This document shows, piece after piece, positions 1 to 12,295 of a DNA stretch of 64,000 nt. Below the pieces are notes generated by a model. It saw only the letters and a program-made list of their open reading frames with translations. It searched no databases and was not told where the DNA came from. The stretch comes from Nipponacmea schrenckii (Eukaryota; Mollusca; Gastropoda; Lottiidae). The stretch is from contig CM060199.1 of NCBI GenBank assembly GCA_030562195.1, forward strand, positions 10,622,338 through 10,686,337, read 5' to 3'. The first letter of the stretch is position 1, and every line of letters starts with the position of its first letter. The position numbers and the translations under genes were made by a program.

Positions 1-1124
1 GGTAAGTACTGTATTTGTGTCAAATTTAAATCAATTGGTCTTTTATCATACTTTTCCCAAAGTTGCCTCAGGGTGTGCTTATAAATCCATGTTTTTTATT
101 TCTTTCAGTGTATCAGTACCATGAATTGCAACAGTTATTACGAAAAGATTGTTGTGAAATAGTTTTATTACAAAGTGAAAGAATAGAAGGAGAAAAATAT
201 ATTTTATCTTACCAATCTGTTGATTACGAATTAGATAAACCTACAGATAACTGTACTAAACCTAAGGTATGTTAAACCTAGAGAAACCTACAGATATAGG
301 TGGGTGAAAATTATTGCATAAAATAAACCTGCAGATAACTGTACTAAACCTAAGGTATGGAAAACCTAGAGAAACTTAAAGATAAATGTACTTAACCTAA
401 GGTGGGTGGAAATTATTGAATTAGATAAACCTACAGATGACTGTACTAAACCTAAGGTATGGCAAACCTAGAGAAACCTACAGAACCCTACACATAAATG
501 TATTATATATGTATGTATAATAATTTTATATTGTAATTTTAGTTATTAGCTAGTGGTTGGATAATAGAGCCAGCTAGGAAAGAAAAGAGAATTTATTCCA
601 TTGTTACGTATCTCATGCAGGTAAGAACATAATAGTTTCTCAAGACATTTCTACTACTGAATTATTTCAACTGTTGGTGTAGTCATTCTAGTAGAGTCTG
701 AAAAGCACAAACTTTATTTTAATTGGATTCTTATTGGATATTTATTCCTGTTCTTCAGTATACTTAAATATATGATCTGACAACATTTGTGTTTTAATTG
801 TGTTCTGTTGTATTTTGACAAGTTACTTCATATTTTAAAAACAATTTGGGAATGTAATAAAAATAAAGGGACAAAGTACTAAAAATCATAATGGCAAAAC
901 CAAACTCAAAATCTAAAATAACAGCTTGGCAATACATGGACATAACGTACTCAATTCTTAAAATTTTCTGTTGATCTATTTTACAGATGGATTTTGGTCC
1001 GAAGAAAGCCAATACTGATAAATATCCATTTGAAGAGATGATTAGTAAACAACCATCTAGTATATTTTATTTACAACAATATTTACATCCTGCTGTCTTA
1101 TTAGCACGCCAGAAAACTCAATAA
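1..1124 (+). CDS. C-terminal part of a START-domain-like lipid-binding protein (5' end outside window)
   Basis: Four exon pieces are seen: base 1 (last base of an upstream exon, followed by gtaagt), 109-266, 543-620 and 987-1124. The phases fit: base 1 gives G of a valine codon completed by TG at 109-110, and the other junctions are phase 0. The last exon ends in TAA at 1122-1124. The predicted tail carries a SGWIIEP-type motif followed by VTYLMQMD and then a helix (KQPSSIFYLQQYLHPAV). This order (curved sheet, then long C-terminal helix) recalls the end of START/StAR-related lipid transfer domains, which bind a single lipid or sterol in a hydrophobic cavity. The subfamily cannot be assigned from about 105 residues, and the START call itself is tentative. 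Minisatellites start within or directly after two of these exons (228-500 and 1078-1640). Confidence 0.5.
228..500 (+). repeat. Threefold duplication of an exon 3' end with its splice donor
   Basis: The last ~40 bases of exon 109-266, together with the donor (CCTAAG followed by gtatg), recur in the following intron near 318-355 and 415-460. The copies are interleaved with diverged 'aaacctagagaaacctaca' segments. Each copy keeps a GTATG donor-like site, so cryptic donors are present. Only the first copy keeps the reading frame used by the next exon. Confidence 0.75.
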
Positions 1125-1640
1125 TAGTTTCACCATGTTCTGTGACAGAAATATTTACATTCTGCTGTTTTATTAGCACGCCAGAAAACTCTATAATAGT
1201 TTCACCATGTTCTGTGACGGCAATATTTACATTCTGCTGTTTTATTAGCACGCCAGAAAACTATAATAGTTTCACCATGTTCTGTGACGGCAATATTTAC
1301 ATTCTGCTGTTTTATTAGCACGTCAGAAAACTCTATAATAGTTTCACCATGTTCTTTGACAGAAATATTTACATTAGCACATCAAACACTCTGATGGTTG
1401 CATCATATTATGTGACAGCAATATTTACATCCTGCTGTTTTATTAGCTCGACATTTAACTCTAATAGCTTCGCCATGCTCTATGACGGCAATATTAATTT
1501 ACATCCTGTTTTACGTCACATAAAAAAACTCGCTGATGGCATTACCCTGTTTTTGTGACAAAAATATTTTCATCCTGGCTAATTTATAAAACTCTTTAAT
1601 AGCTTCACCGCTTTCTGTTTTAACAGCTTTATGCTCCTGT
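1078..1640. repeat. 72-bp minisatellite starting in the last coding exon
   Basis: The element 'atttac' begins copies at about 1081, 1153, 1225, 1295, 1367, 1423 and 1498, so the period is 72 with some indels. Later copies decay toward 1640. The first copy overlaps the last 15 codons and the stop of the START-like gene. Because 72 is a multiple of three, an open frame of repeats also appears on the minus strand (1057-1251). I treat that frame as an artefact of the repeat. Confidence 0.85.
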
Positions 1641-2255
1641 GAAAGTATCAATATATCTTCTTCTTAATATATGTATTTGTTAAGAATTACAACATGAACT
1701 TCAATAGAAACCAAGGATCCAAGATATATTGTCTTCTTTCTTTAAGTTTCTATTTAAACCACATTGTTTCTAGTCTGAATCAAATTCAGATTTTTCACTA
1801 TTTTAAGTGAACCACTTTTGTTGATTTTCATATTGTAGCTTAATTAAATTTAAAGGCTATATTATCTAAAATTTTATGCAAGATGATTTTAGTGTTTCAG
1901 TCTTCTGTTCTGTGGCAATCTAGATTTTTCAAGAATACGGCCTCAGTTCATATATTTCCACATTTATTTTTTCTAATTGTTTCCCTTTAAGAATTTACTG
2001 AAATGGAAAAAATGTCAGTTTCAAAAAATCAAGCTATCATTTTTCTACAAAAACAGAATGATGTACTTTATCGGAAGCCAACTGTGCCAGTATTTTCCTT
2101 TAATACTCAAATGTTTATATCAAATACTTTTATTGTTCTTAGCTTTATAATTTTATTTATTTTACATGGACTTATAGGGAAATCCAATACCTGATATCCA
2201 TGTTTATCTAATTGTGTCTCTTCCATTTCCCCTTTTAGCATGTATGTGGCTGGTT

Positions 2256-2890
2256 ATTTTAAGGTAATTACATGTAAATATTTACAATGGAAGGTTGATT
2301 TTAAGGTAATTGCATGTAAATATTTACAATGGAAAGTTGATTTTAAGGTAATTATATGTAAATATTTACAAAGGAAGGTTGATTATAAGGTAGAAAATGT
2401 AAATATTCACAATGGAAAGTTGATTTTAAGGTAATTACATGTAAATATTTACAATGGAAAGTTTAGTTTTAGGTAATTACATGTAAATATTTACAATGGA
2501 AAGTTGATTTTAAGGTAATTATATGTAAATATTTACAACGGAAGGTTGATTTTAAGGTAATTACATGTAAATATTTACAACGGAAAGTTGATTTTAAGGT
2601 AATTAATTACATGTAAATATATACAATGGAAGGTTGATTTTAAGGTAATGACATGTAAATATTTACAATGGAAAGTTGATTTTTAGGTAATTACATGTAA
2701 ATATTTACAATGGAAGGTTGATTTTAAGATGAATACATGTAAATATTTGCAATGGATTGTTGAATTAATTGTTAAAATGCTTGTAGTTTTTACAATTGAA
2801 GATTGATTTTAATGTTATTACATGAATGTACAATGGGGCAGTTGATCTTAAGGTAAAGACATGTAAATATAACTGTGACATTGCATTCAT
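2256..2890. repeat. 42-bp minisatellite with a perfect palindrome in each unit
   Basis: About 12 clear tandem copies of a 42-bp unit lie between 2256 and 2760, followed by degenerate copies to about 2890. Most units contain the 14-bp palindrome TGTAAATATTTACA. Several copies differ by single bases or by a short insertion (for example a repeated 'aatt' near 2600). The open frame at 2240-2434 is a by-product of the 42-bp period. Confidence 0.85.
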
Positions 2891-5222
2891 AGAACACAAT
2901 AATTTTTCATTTGATTTTCCTTTTAAAATTTTATTGAGTAGACCCCATTTTATGATGCTGACACTTGTTTTGGATAAACAATCCTTATCAGGATAGGTTT
3001 ATTTGAAATGAGAGTAAAATTTTCAAAATTGGACTTAAATGGGTCTAGACATAGGAGCAAAGTCTTCTATGCATTATAAATTATACATGATTTAATGAAA
3101 GTATGAAACTAATTTCTATAGAATTACAAGCTTGCACGAACTGTGTCTAATACCTTTTCTGCTATAGGCATATTTTAACAGTTTGGTTGGATGAACTATC
3201 AAGGGCTTTGAAGGCTATATTTGCTAGCGTACAATCCAATTTAAATTTGACATCACCACTGTGATACAAGAAAGATGGCTATTTCAGTCATTGTAGTAGT
3301 GTTCATAAAAGCTTCAAATGGTTAAGATGGAAACACTACACCATCAAGCATTAAGGCTGCATGCAAGTATTTTTAACTGTGATATTTCCATAAAGCTAAT
3401 GTATCCAATCTTCCAATTATTCTTTTGACCATTTTCTTTTTTTTTTATTGAATATTTTCTTTTATTCAATCATTATTTTTTTATCTATTATTTAAGCTTT
3501 TATTGATGATTATTCATGTTTTGTTGTCTATTACTTTTAAACCTTTGATGTAAGAAAGATTTGATGTTTTTAGAGCTGCTTAGAACTAAATCATTTCCTG
3601 ATATTTCAGACATTTAGCTTCAGTATCACACTTTTAAAGAATTTTCAAACATTAGCTCCACAGCATATAACCTTGCATATTTATAAACTTCATCTACATA
3701 CCATTTGTGGTGTTTTAGATTAGGATTGTTAGTTCTTTACCTTGTGTAAATTTCTTGTTAAAACTTTTTTTTTTGTATAGAAATTTTGTGTACATACTTA
3801 GATGAATATCAACATAAAGTATAAAAATAGTTTTTGTCAGAAAGGAGAATATGACCAACTGGCAGAGGCAGCTATTGTTATTATTCTTTCAATGGGATTC
3901 TTACATTGATCAGATGATACCAATAGCTTGCAGTTCAAGTGGAATTCCAGTTGGTCTCTGATTCTGTTCTCCAACTGGGTCTTCTATTATTCTTTGTGAA
4001 TTAGGGTGTATTCTTCCTAGGGAATGAGTAATGATTACAAGCTTAACCTTATTATTATTTCATATAAATAAGCACACATTAATAAAGTAGCAAAAACAAT
4101 TTATAAATAATGAGGGAATAACATTAAAGCTACAAATATTAGAGAGATTAACACATGTCAATTGAATATGTTTGCTTATTCCATAATATTGTCTTGTGTT
4201 AGTGATTTCTACCCTCACTTCTAAATGTCGTTCAAGTCTGAGTCATTTCATGTCCTAAGTATTTTTTTTCTAGTCTGAAACACAGTGCTTGTTTATAAAT
4301 ATTTTGTTATGTGCAATTTTTTCTTTGTATCTTTGTATATAACTTCTCTTGTTGGTTAGATAAATCAATTTTTTATCAAAACATTGCTTTACTATTTACA
4401 ATTATATATGCACAAAAAAAGTTCTGTCATTTTAAACAATCTTATAGTTTTTCATGTCAAGTATAAAGATGTGGTTATTAATAAGTGTTCAGGGTAATGG
4501 TAGATTTGAATCATACCAAGGAATTTCTTTTTAGTTTTATTACGTATCTTGCTCCTATTGGTACATATGTTTGAGTAATATGAAGAGGTTGGAGAATCAT
4601 CTGACTGGAATATTTAATGTTTTCATAGATTGGAGAGTGAAAAATCAAATTCCTTTAAAATATTATATAAGATCTCAATAAGTCTATTTGTTCAGTATGT
4701 AACAGGGTATAATGTTTTATCTATTTGTATAATCTCCCTGTATGATAGAGGATTATTTCTCTAGTGCCTTATAAGTGTATTAAATATTTTTGATACTGCT
4801 TTTGTTTTAAGATTTCAAATTGAGTACTGCAGCTGTATAAAGTTGTAAAATTAAAGCTGCAATATTTTGCTTGCTATTAAGGGACAACAAAACATAACAG
4901 TAAAATGAACAATTGTGCAGTTTATTACCTAAAATACTGAAAAGTATACAAACATTATATTCATTTATTGCAGTGAATGCGGAACAAGCCCCAGCAGAGT
5001 TTTGCCCATAGAGGAAAAAAAATCTCTTGAAAAAATAAAAAAACAATCTAAATCAATTACAGAACTTCCAAACTGTTGCATGTTGAACAAAAAAAAAACA
5101 CATTATTTTTCTTCTTCTTTTAATGATCATTAATGAAAAATGGTATCAATATAATAAACAAATTGAACGTTAAAATCAGTACAATTTGAGACAGCACCAA
5201 AACCTTCAAATATCAACTTCAA
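2891..5222. other. Intergenic spacer and probable TRMT6 3' UTR side
   Basis: This is AT-rich DNA with many short T and A runs. I see no supported coding exon on either strand. The minus-strand open frame at 4807-5046 has no family features. The part next to 5223 probably includes the 3' UTR of the minus-strand TRMT6 gene. Confidence 0.6.
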
Positions 5223-8200
5223 TCAAGTTGCAATGGTAGTGAAAGTTAATAAATATCCACCACTTCCTGACATTCTAACTACAGGATGGGTTCTTTGTGG
5301 CAATACCTTAAATAATAAATTAAGTTTGATAGTCACAGCTGGATTGTCAATTGATGAGCTGCAAATGGTTCAAGTCCTCTACTGATGCTAGAGTCAGTAT
5401 TGTTAAATAAGATCTGGTACTGGTTTTCAACCCATATAGCCATATTCAGTTGAAAATGTGCTTTGAAATCTCCAAAATCAAAATCTAGTAATGTTATGAA
5501 AACTTGAAATTGAATGTAGGTTTAATATTTTAAATCACCTGATATTCACGGTACCATGTTTCTGTAACATGTAAATTAACTCCTTTACCACTACCTTTTA
5601 ACTTCATATAACAATCTAATAAAGGCTGTAATACAATACAGATGTTATACCAAGGACAGCAGACCCTGACCGTAATCTTATACTTTTGTTTTCATTCATT
5701 ATCACTTAACTAAAACAAGAAGTCAACAACAATTCACATAAATGGCCGTAGGTCTGCCATTTATTTTGTTTTGGACCCAAATCAGTATCAATGTTGGGCT
5801 ACAGAAGGTGTGATTACAATATCAAGATAATGCTGTAGATGTATAAAAGAGTACCAACCTCTATATGTTGTGAATAAACTACGACTGGACGTGATGGGTT
5901 GATGAACTCTAACATTCTCATTAATAATGGTGTAGGATGAAATTTACTTGATATGATTAACCTAAATAGACACAATAAGAAAATCTAAATATTTCCTCAA
6001 TAGCCAACAATTGATTTCCATAACCGACACGAGGCTGAGATGTAAAGCACTGGCCCTGGAATCCATAGAATGTCTTCATTAATGATTGAGGCAATTATTC
6101 TGTACTTTCCAAAAAACAAAATTCATATTATCTACTTACGCATCTAAATTTTTATCTAGTAATATTTTCTGGGCTTTTTTTCTTTTGACAGAATTTTTCA
6201 ACCTCACTTGTCTGTCTGCTTCTAATTCTTCTGGAGTCTGAAAATATTGGAACAAAGAATGCTAAGACCTGGCCTGATCAAGATTGTTTTGTCCAAAACA
6301 AAATTTCTTTTTATGGTCTAATCAAATATCATGTAGCAAATGTAAATACCTTCATCTTTTTTTCCTCGCGTTTCCGTTTTCTATTACTAGGTTGAGATTC
6401 AGTTGATTCTGATGATTCTGTTTTCAGTGTGCCCCTTCCATTAGCTGATTGATTGTCATCAATCATTAGGTTACAAGATGAATCTGAATCCATCGGTGTT
6501 GATGATGTGGATGTGGCTGTATTGGATTGGTCCATTGAGACTTTATTATAATCTGACTCCAATGTAGCTAGATTCTCTATATTATAATGATAGTGACACT
6601 CTAATGACTGTTCAGATAAATTATAATATTTTAAACAATCTCTGAAATAAATAAAAATATTTGTCGATTCCATAAATGTATTCAAATTGATAATACTGAC
6701 ACCCTATCTCATTCAAATTCTTTTTTGATATTGTCTCCATTGTAATCTAACAACTTTCTCTACCACAATCCTGTTCTCATGACATTTCTAACCAATCAAA
6801 GAAATGTTGCATGGTAGCAGTGTGAAATCCAAAAAGACTCAAATTTAGGCTTCTCTAACCTACTGTTTTAAATTGATTACTGCACATTTAATAACATATT
6901 TGTATCCAATATATTTAAGGTTTTTTATTGACACAAATCCACATTTGTGAAACTTTTAAAAATTATGGCTAAAGAACCTACTTTAAAAAAATGTTATCAG
7001 GTATCATCTGTACAACTGCTCCTGTACCTTTAAAGATGATAATAACATTGTGTTTTACCATTTTCACATATATTCTACTCATATTGATTTAAACAACTTT
7101 ACACATGAAATTATCGGCAATATAACTTAGGACCAGAAACAATCTTATCGTAATCTGTCAACCAACCATATTGGATTCAAATCAACTCTTAGGCAATGGT
7201 GCCCATTGAACACAAGTTTTCTCATATATAGTTTCTTCTATTACATTGTAGCATGTTACTTTGAATTGTTTTATGTAAGCAAAATTTTGTCTACAATATT
7301 ATCATTGAAATATTGTCTGAGATTTTTACATTTGTCTTAGAATAAATCTTCAAAAAAAAAAACCAACCTCCTAATTGGTCTAAGACAGCAGCTACAAGTA
7401 AACCTTTATGTGTATCTATAATACCAATATTGCTGCCCTTAATTATATTAGCAAAAGCCAAAATCTGAGAAAATGTATCAACTCGCATATACCTACAAAA
7501 CAAAGATACAACAATATGTAATATAGATTTATTTATAAATAATGCCTGCAATCTCACAATTCATTGTCGAACTTTTATCAAATGGGTTCATCTGTACTGC
7601 TCCCATAATTTAACATAAATACAGCTACCAATAAAGATAGATAGATAAAGAGAGATTTTTTATCCATCAGGTAAAGTCTAATTATTTCTAGCATGTGGTA
7701 AAGAGAGCAACTAACTTACCCAAGATCAGCAGGTGAATTTCTATAAAACATTTCAAATACTAATCTAGTTGATGGTTTTAAGACTCTGATCACAGCAACA
7801 TGTCTACAAATCAAAATTCAGAACAGTTTGTCATCAGACAATTTTAAAGTCAGTGATACATAACAGAGACTAACAATTCTTGTATTTTCTTGTTACATTT
7901 ATATAACCTTTTTATAGCATCATGAAATAACATCAACCCATTCAACCATAATCAAGTGTTTCAATGATTCTTTAGCAAAAGTTGTTTAAGAAGAGCCATA
8001 CTGTCACCAATGATAACTAACTTGAGATGATTTAACCTCATTAAGAAAGTGGTGTTGCAACAATATTTTCGTTATTGGGATAACATCGCTGGTTCGAAAC
8101 CCATTCGGGTCTCAGCCAATTTTCAGCACTAGAATCTGTGCTATACCAAGAAAGTGTTATCCCAATAACGAAAATATTGTTGATAACTAACTTGTCTTTT

Positions 8201-9424
8201 TTCTTCTTGATATATTTTTCTTGTGAAAATTCTGTTTTATTTTGAAATGTTGTACTATTTTCAATTAATTTATCAACTATCTCCTGAAATAAAGAATGAG
8301 ACACTTTCAATAATTTGACATATTTTTCCAAGTTCAAGGGATGATTACATTGTTAATATAAATATCTAAAATTTATATAGAAGTAACAGAATGAATTATA
8401 AAAGTATTCTGAATGGTACTTTTTATACAGTTTTATTGAAGTAAATAGATCACAAATCATATAAGATATTATATGTAAATAAACCTATATACCTCTCCTG
8501 ATATTCCAGCTTCCTTCATTTTTAATATTTCATCTTGTTTAATTCTCTGATTTTCATCTGATTCTGTTAAATCTTTATTACTTCTACTAATACTACAACC
8601 TAACATTATAAATATATAAGTTCAATATTATCTTACTATATATTTCGTTTAACAACAAAACTTTGAAAGGCTTAAATCAACTTAATTTTTCACTAGTTGT
8701 AAGAGGTAAACAGGAGGTAAACAGGTAGACTATCTAGACTTCAAATTTAATATCATTGAAGGCTAAACCACTTAATTTATAAGGGATCAAATTCACAGGT
8801 TACAATTCAGCTTATCTGTTTAATTATTATCTTTTAAAACATTCATTACCATACCTTGAGCATCCATGGGCTGAACATCCTGTGTTGAATGATCAATGGG
8901 AATTAATTTCTCATCTTCTATCAGTAGCTGAGTTCCAAATTCCTTCCCAATTAAACCATTTAAATTAAACCTGACTTTACCAAATCTTATCACACTTAAA
9001 AACCGAATCATCAGAGATATAAAAAAAAAATTCAGTCACAATACAGCCTACAACTACAAATTGAAAATGAAAGCCACAGAGCATCTTGCAGTTGCAAATT
9101 TGGAAAGCCTTTTATTAGTTCTTAATTTAAAACATTAAAAACCTAAATTACATTGACAAACAGAAGGCTACAATTACAAATTGAGAGCATGAACTTAATT
9201 TAATGAACCATAAATAAAAGACATGTACAGTCTCGTATACTCATTCTGTTACCAGACAGGTAGAAAAATATGCAAAACACAGACACCGAACAGTGAAAAC
9301 CGCAAAAATAAACTTACTTGTCTGCTTTCACAATGACAGACTTATAGTCATCAGATTTCTGTAGAATCACCCTAGTCCCTTCTTGGATTCCGGTTTTAGA
9401 CGTAGACTGTGGATCCGACATCAT
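5223..9424 (-). CDS. TRMT6: tRNA (adenine(58)-N(1))-methyltransferase non-catalytic subunit TRM6
   Basis: Eleven minus-strand exons were found: 9318-9424 (start, with tandem ATG ATG), 8855-8994, 8493-8599, 8192-8283, 7720-7803, 7368-7492, 6350-6639 or 6641, 6140-6237, 5859-5961, 5539-5625 and 5223-5306 (stop TGA). Protein landmarks in order are RFGKVRFNLNGLIGKEFGT, EKYIKKKKDKHVAVIRVLKP, FHPTPLLMRMLEFINPSRP and TETWYREYQVLPQRTHPVV, ending in SGSGGYLL. This matches the TRM6 family along its length. TRM6 pairs with the catalytic TRMT61A to methylate A58 of tRNAs, including initiator tRNA-Met, in the nucleus. The joined exons give about 438 residues, somewhat shorter than human. An acidic, low-complexity K/R-E segment in exon 6350-6641 matches the variable linker of the family. 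The junction between exons 7368-7492 and 6350-6641 is not settled: the frame joins if the acceptor at 6640 is used, but a short conserved stretch after LDQLG then appears missing. The distal promoter side has a CCGGAAAG (ETS-like) sequence near 9475. Confidence 0.93.
8047..8192. repeat. Inverted repeat (foldback) in a TRMT6 intron
   Basis: The arm 'caacaatattttcgttattgg' near 8055-8085 is repeated as its reverse complement near 8158-8182. The arms are separated by about 75 bases. The right arm ends next to the donor of exon 8192-8283. This is probably a small foldback element or MITE. The minus-strand open frame 8041-8337 runs from the true exon into this repeat. Confidence 0.75.
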
Positions 9425-9818
9425 GTTAATCTTCAATTTTATAAATTGTAATAATTAAGAAATTTCTCAAAACTTTCCGGCTTTGCATCATCTTTTAAAA
9501 AGAGTTATCTCCCTTGATATACGATCGAAGTAGGTTTTGTGAGAAAAAGTAAATTTATTTCATATTTTGGAAAACATGATAAATTTTCAGATTGTAAAGA
9601 CGTGAGAGGCTTTTGGGTTTACAAGATGATTCCATAGTAACATTGTAATTGGCCCGCACCTCACATACAATATTGTACTCTGCCTCTGACCAGTTGAAGA
9701 TATAAATAGGCTTAATGGATAAGCTCTGACTTATTGTATTAATAAGGGATCCTGAAAAATTATCTCATTGCACACTGTTTAATTCAAAGAAAAAAATATC
9801 ATAAATCGATACATTAAA
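9425..9818. other. Spacer between TRMT6 5' end and sulfotransferase 3' end
   Basis: This short spacer lies between two minus-strand genes. It should contain the TRMT6 promoter (ETS-like CCGGAAAG on the minus strand near 9475) and the sulfotransferase 3' UTR. No coding exon was seen. Confidence 0.5.
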
Positions 9819-11864
9819 TCAAAATTCTTTATTGTAACTCAATTCAAACTTGGACTCGAAGAGTTGTATTGGGTCAGTAATAGGTTTGTATCCAAGCATA
9901 GAATTAACTTGCTTACATAATTTGTCCACCGCCATTGCTCCTATTGGATGGATATCACGTCGCCATTTCTGAGACGTCAATGACGAGTTCTTGCGATTGG
10001 TACACGTAATGCATTTGTCATCACGATCGGAATGGGTGATATTGCGTATAAAACTTTCTACATTTCTATCAAAATCTAATTCCACAAAATTGAATAACTT
10101 TCGGGATACTTTGAAAGGTTTTGTGGCAAGATCTTCATATTTCAACCCCAGTACCTGCGCCGGATACTCTTGCTTTAGAGTTCTCCAAACATTAAGGTCT
10201 TCTAACATATGCTTACAAAGATTAATGGCAGTTTTATTATAAGCAGACATAGGGGCTTCCTTTCGCTTAAGCTTTAGTCGTGAAAGAGTTATCGCTCTTG
10301 GGTCTCTGACCAAATAAATTATCTTCAAATTCGGATCGTTAAGAAGCATATTGCGCACAATGAACATAGAGGTTCGGATTGTTTTAATCGCTGATGCTTT
10401 AGCTGATGAACAATGTTGATAAAGAGTGTCCAAACATTGTGCTACTCCTATCATTCCAGGATTAGATCTCACACATTCGGAAAATACTGCATATTTGTGA
10501 GTCAAAAAGGGAAACCGGTCTTGCAAAGTCTTGAGATCCAAATTCAGAAAATCACAATCAAAGTAAGATTCTAAAACCATCTGAATCATCTCCTCAGAGG
10601 AACTTACATCGTCAATTTCTCTGAAACGATAAAGGTATAGATTGTGTCGCATGATTAGACCGATTATTTTCAATCAGAGTAAATCAGGCCTGTAGCCAGA
10701 CTCGATTTTTCGGGGGGGGGGGGGCAAGTAGCAAATCCGGAGGGGCAATTGGGGGAGTTGCAGTAATAATATGGGACATTTGCCAGAATTTTCGGGGGGG
10801 GGGGCAATCCATTTTTTCGGGGGGTGGGGGCCTTGCCCCCTGTAGCTACGGGCCTGGAGTAAGTCTTAAGTATTACCGATAATTTCTTTAAGTCGATTAG
10901 ATTGTGATCATTTAACCAATGAAGAAGCAGTATTATCCTAGCTCTGGTTTTGATAACTATTTATCCCATTTTATTCTAAAGGGTCAAGAGTCGTTAATCA
11001 CGATTATATGATTATATATGTTTTTGCTAACAGTACTTTTCAAACGAAGAAGAGGTACCTCATCCCTGAAGCATAATGATGTACATTATTACGGTATAAA
11101 GGGACTGTACAACTTTTCTTTTCTGATTTTTAACCGAATTGTCTAAGATGCCGCTTTCGCAGAAGCTATATTGATCCTCGTAATAAATTTAAAAATCATC
11201 TTTACAATCCATTTAAATACTGACCTAGGTCCGTCCAGTAGAAATGTCGTCGATCGATATCTTTTCGAATTGATTTTATATCGATGTAAAGCATGTAAAG
11301 GTTCGAAGATGTAAAAGACGTCTGGGTGAGATTGTATAATACTGCCTGTAAATGTTGACCCACTCCTCATATACGCTACGATCAGTATTTTCTTCTGTGG
11401 TTTCCGGGATACCCAACCGAACTCTCTCAAACTTTCTGCATTTTTGTTCCAGAAATCATTTAGAATGGAATATGTACATTTGTTACCACCTTGGTCTGAA
11501 TAAAGAAATAACAATATGTAGGGCTTATAACACTTTTTCGTACGGTTAGAAAACTGATCGTATCAACAAATATTATATTACATCCAACATTTCGACCTTA
11601 TTTATCTGCTTTGGGAAGCTCTACAGATTCAGGTCTTAAGCCTTATTAAAGTATCCACCTTCATATATTCATTTGCTGCTCCTAACTAGGGGCAGACTGA
11701 ATACCGAATAAATTGGGGACTTTTGTTGAAGCTGATTCAAAATGCGGTAACTCCTCGTTGAGCGATTGAGATGGTTTTCGGCAAAAGAAATTTCGAAAAA
11801 CAGAATTGATTTGGTGCATTCTGAAACATATTTGGATAAAACGTTTACAAATCATTATGTTCAT
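9819..11864 (-). CDS. Golgi carbohydrate sulfotransferase (CHST1/3-like)
   Basis: Minus-strand exons are 11705-11864 (putative start), 11225-11495 and 9819-10620 (stop). Phases fit: 1 base + 2 at the first junction, and AG|A giving arginine at the second. The product is about 410 residues, usual for the family. The 5'-phosphosulfate-binding motif is VAYMRSGSTF (about residues 93-102). The 3'-phosphate-binding motif is LVRDPRAITLSRL (about 246-258), and KYEDLATKP follows further on. These are the PAPS-binding signatures of keratan sulfate/chondroitin sulfotransferases, type II Golgi enzymes that move sulfate from PAPS to galactose or GalNAc. The acceptor sugar cannot be predicted here. The first exon is the weak part: its donor (gtattc) is poor and its N terminus (MNIMICKRFIQICF) is short and basic rather than a clear membrane anchor, so the real first exon may be elsewhere. 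A hAT-like MITE sits in the second intron. Confidence 0.85.
10685..10856. mobile_element. hAT-type MITE with G-rich interior
   Basis: This 172-bp element begins CAGGCCTGTAGC and ends GCTACGGGCCTG, which are imperfect terminal inverted repeats. It is flanked by a near-perfect 8-bp target duplication, gagtaaat (10677-10684) and gagtaagt (10857-10864). CAG termini plus an 8-bp duplication are hAT hallmarks. The interior has three runs of 6-13 G that could form quadruplexes. It lies in the intron between the last two sulfotransferase exons. Confidence 0.8.
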
Positions 11865-12295
11865 ACATTCACACAGTCATGACGTAATACACAGCTATTT
11901 GAACAGTCATTTTGCTGTCATATTACATCATTTGCATTATTAACTCTCAAGATGGTACTTAGGACGTACTTCGTCTAAGAATGGCACTCACCTGATGATG
12001 TGATCCATGTACTGAGTAATGACAATAGTAATATTGATGTTAGAATTGACCAAAAATGATTAATAAACAGTTGTGGTGTCAAAGACAGAAATCTGAAATT
12101 TATACTCAATAATTAATGGCTAATTTAGGCCTGGTTTTTTGAAATTTTGATCATCAAAGACAAAAAGTCAAATATTCTCGTTCCAAACATATTTGCTCTA
12201 TTGTCAGATAATACCAGAAGCATTAGCTCTCCGAAGAAATGACAAGTTGACGCATTTAGTCTCAAACACAAGAACAAATAGTTCACAGTAGTCCG

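Noticed and set aside
1057..1251. Minus-strand repetitive open frame
   Set aside because: It is produced by the 72-bp period of the minisatellite and is antisense to the real last exon.
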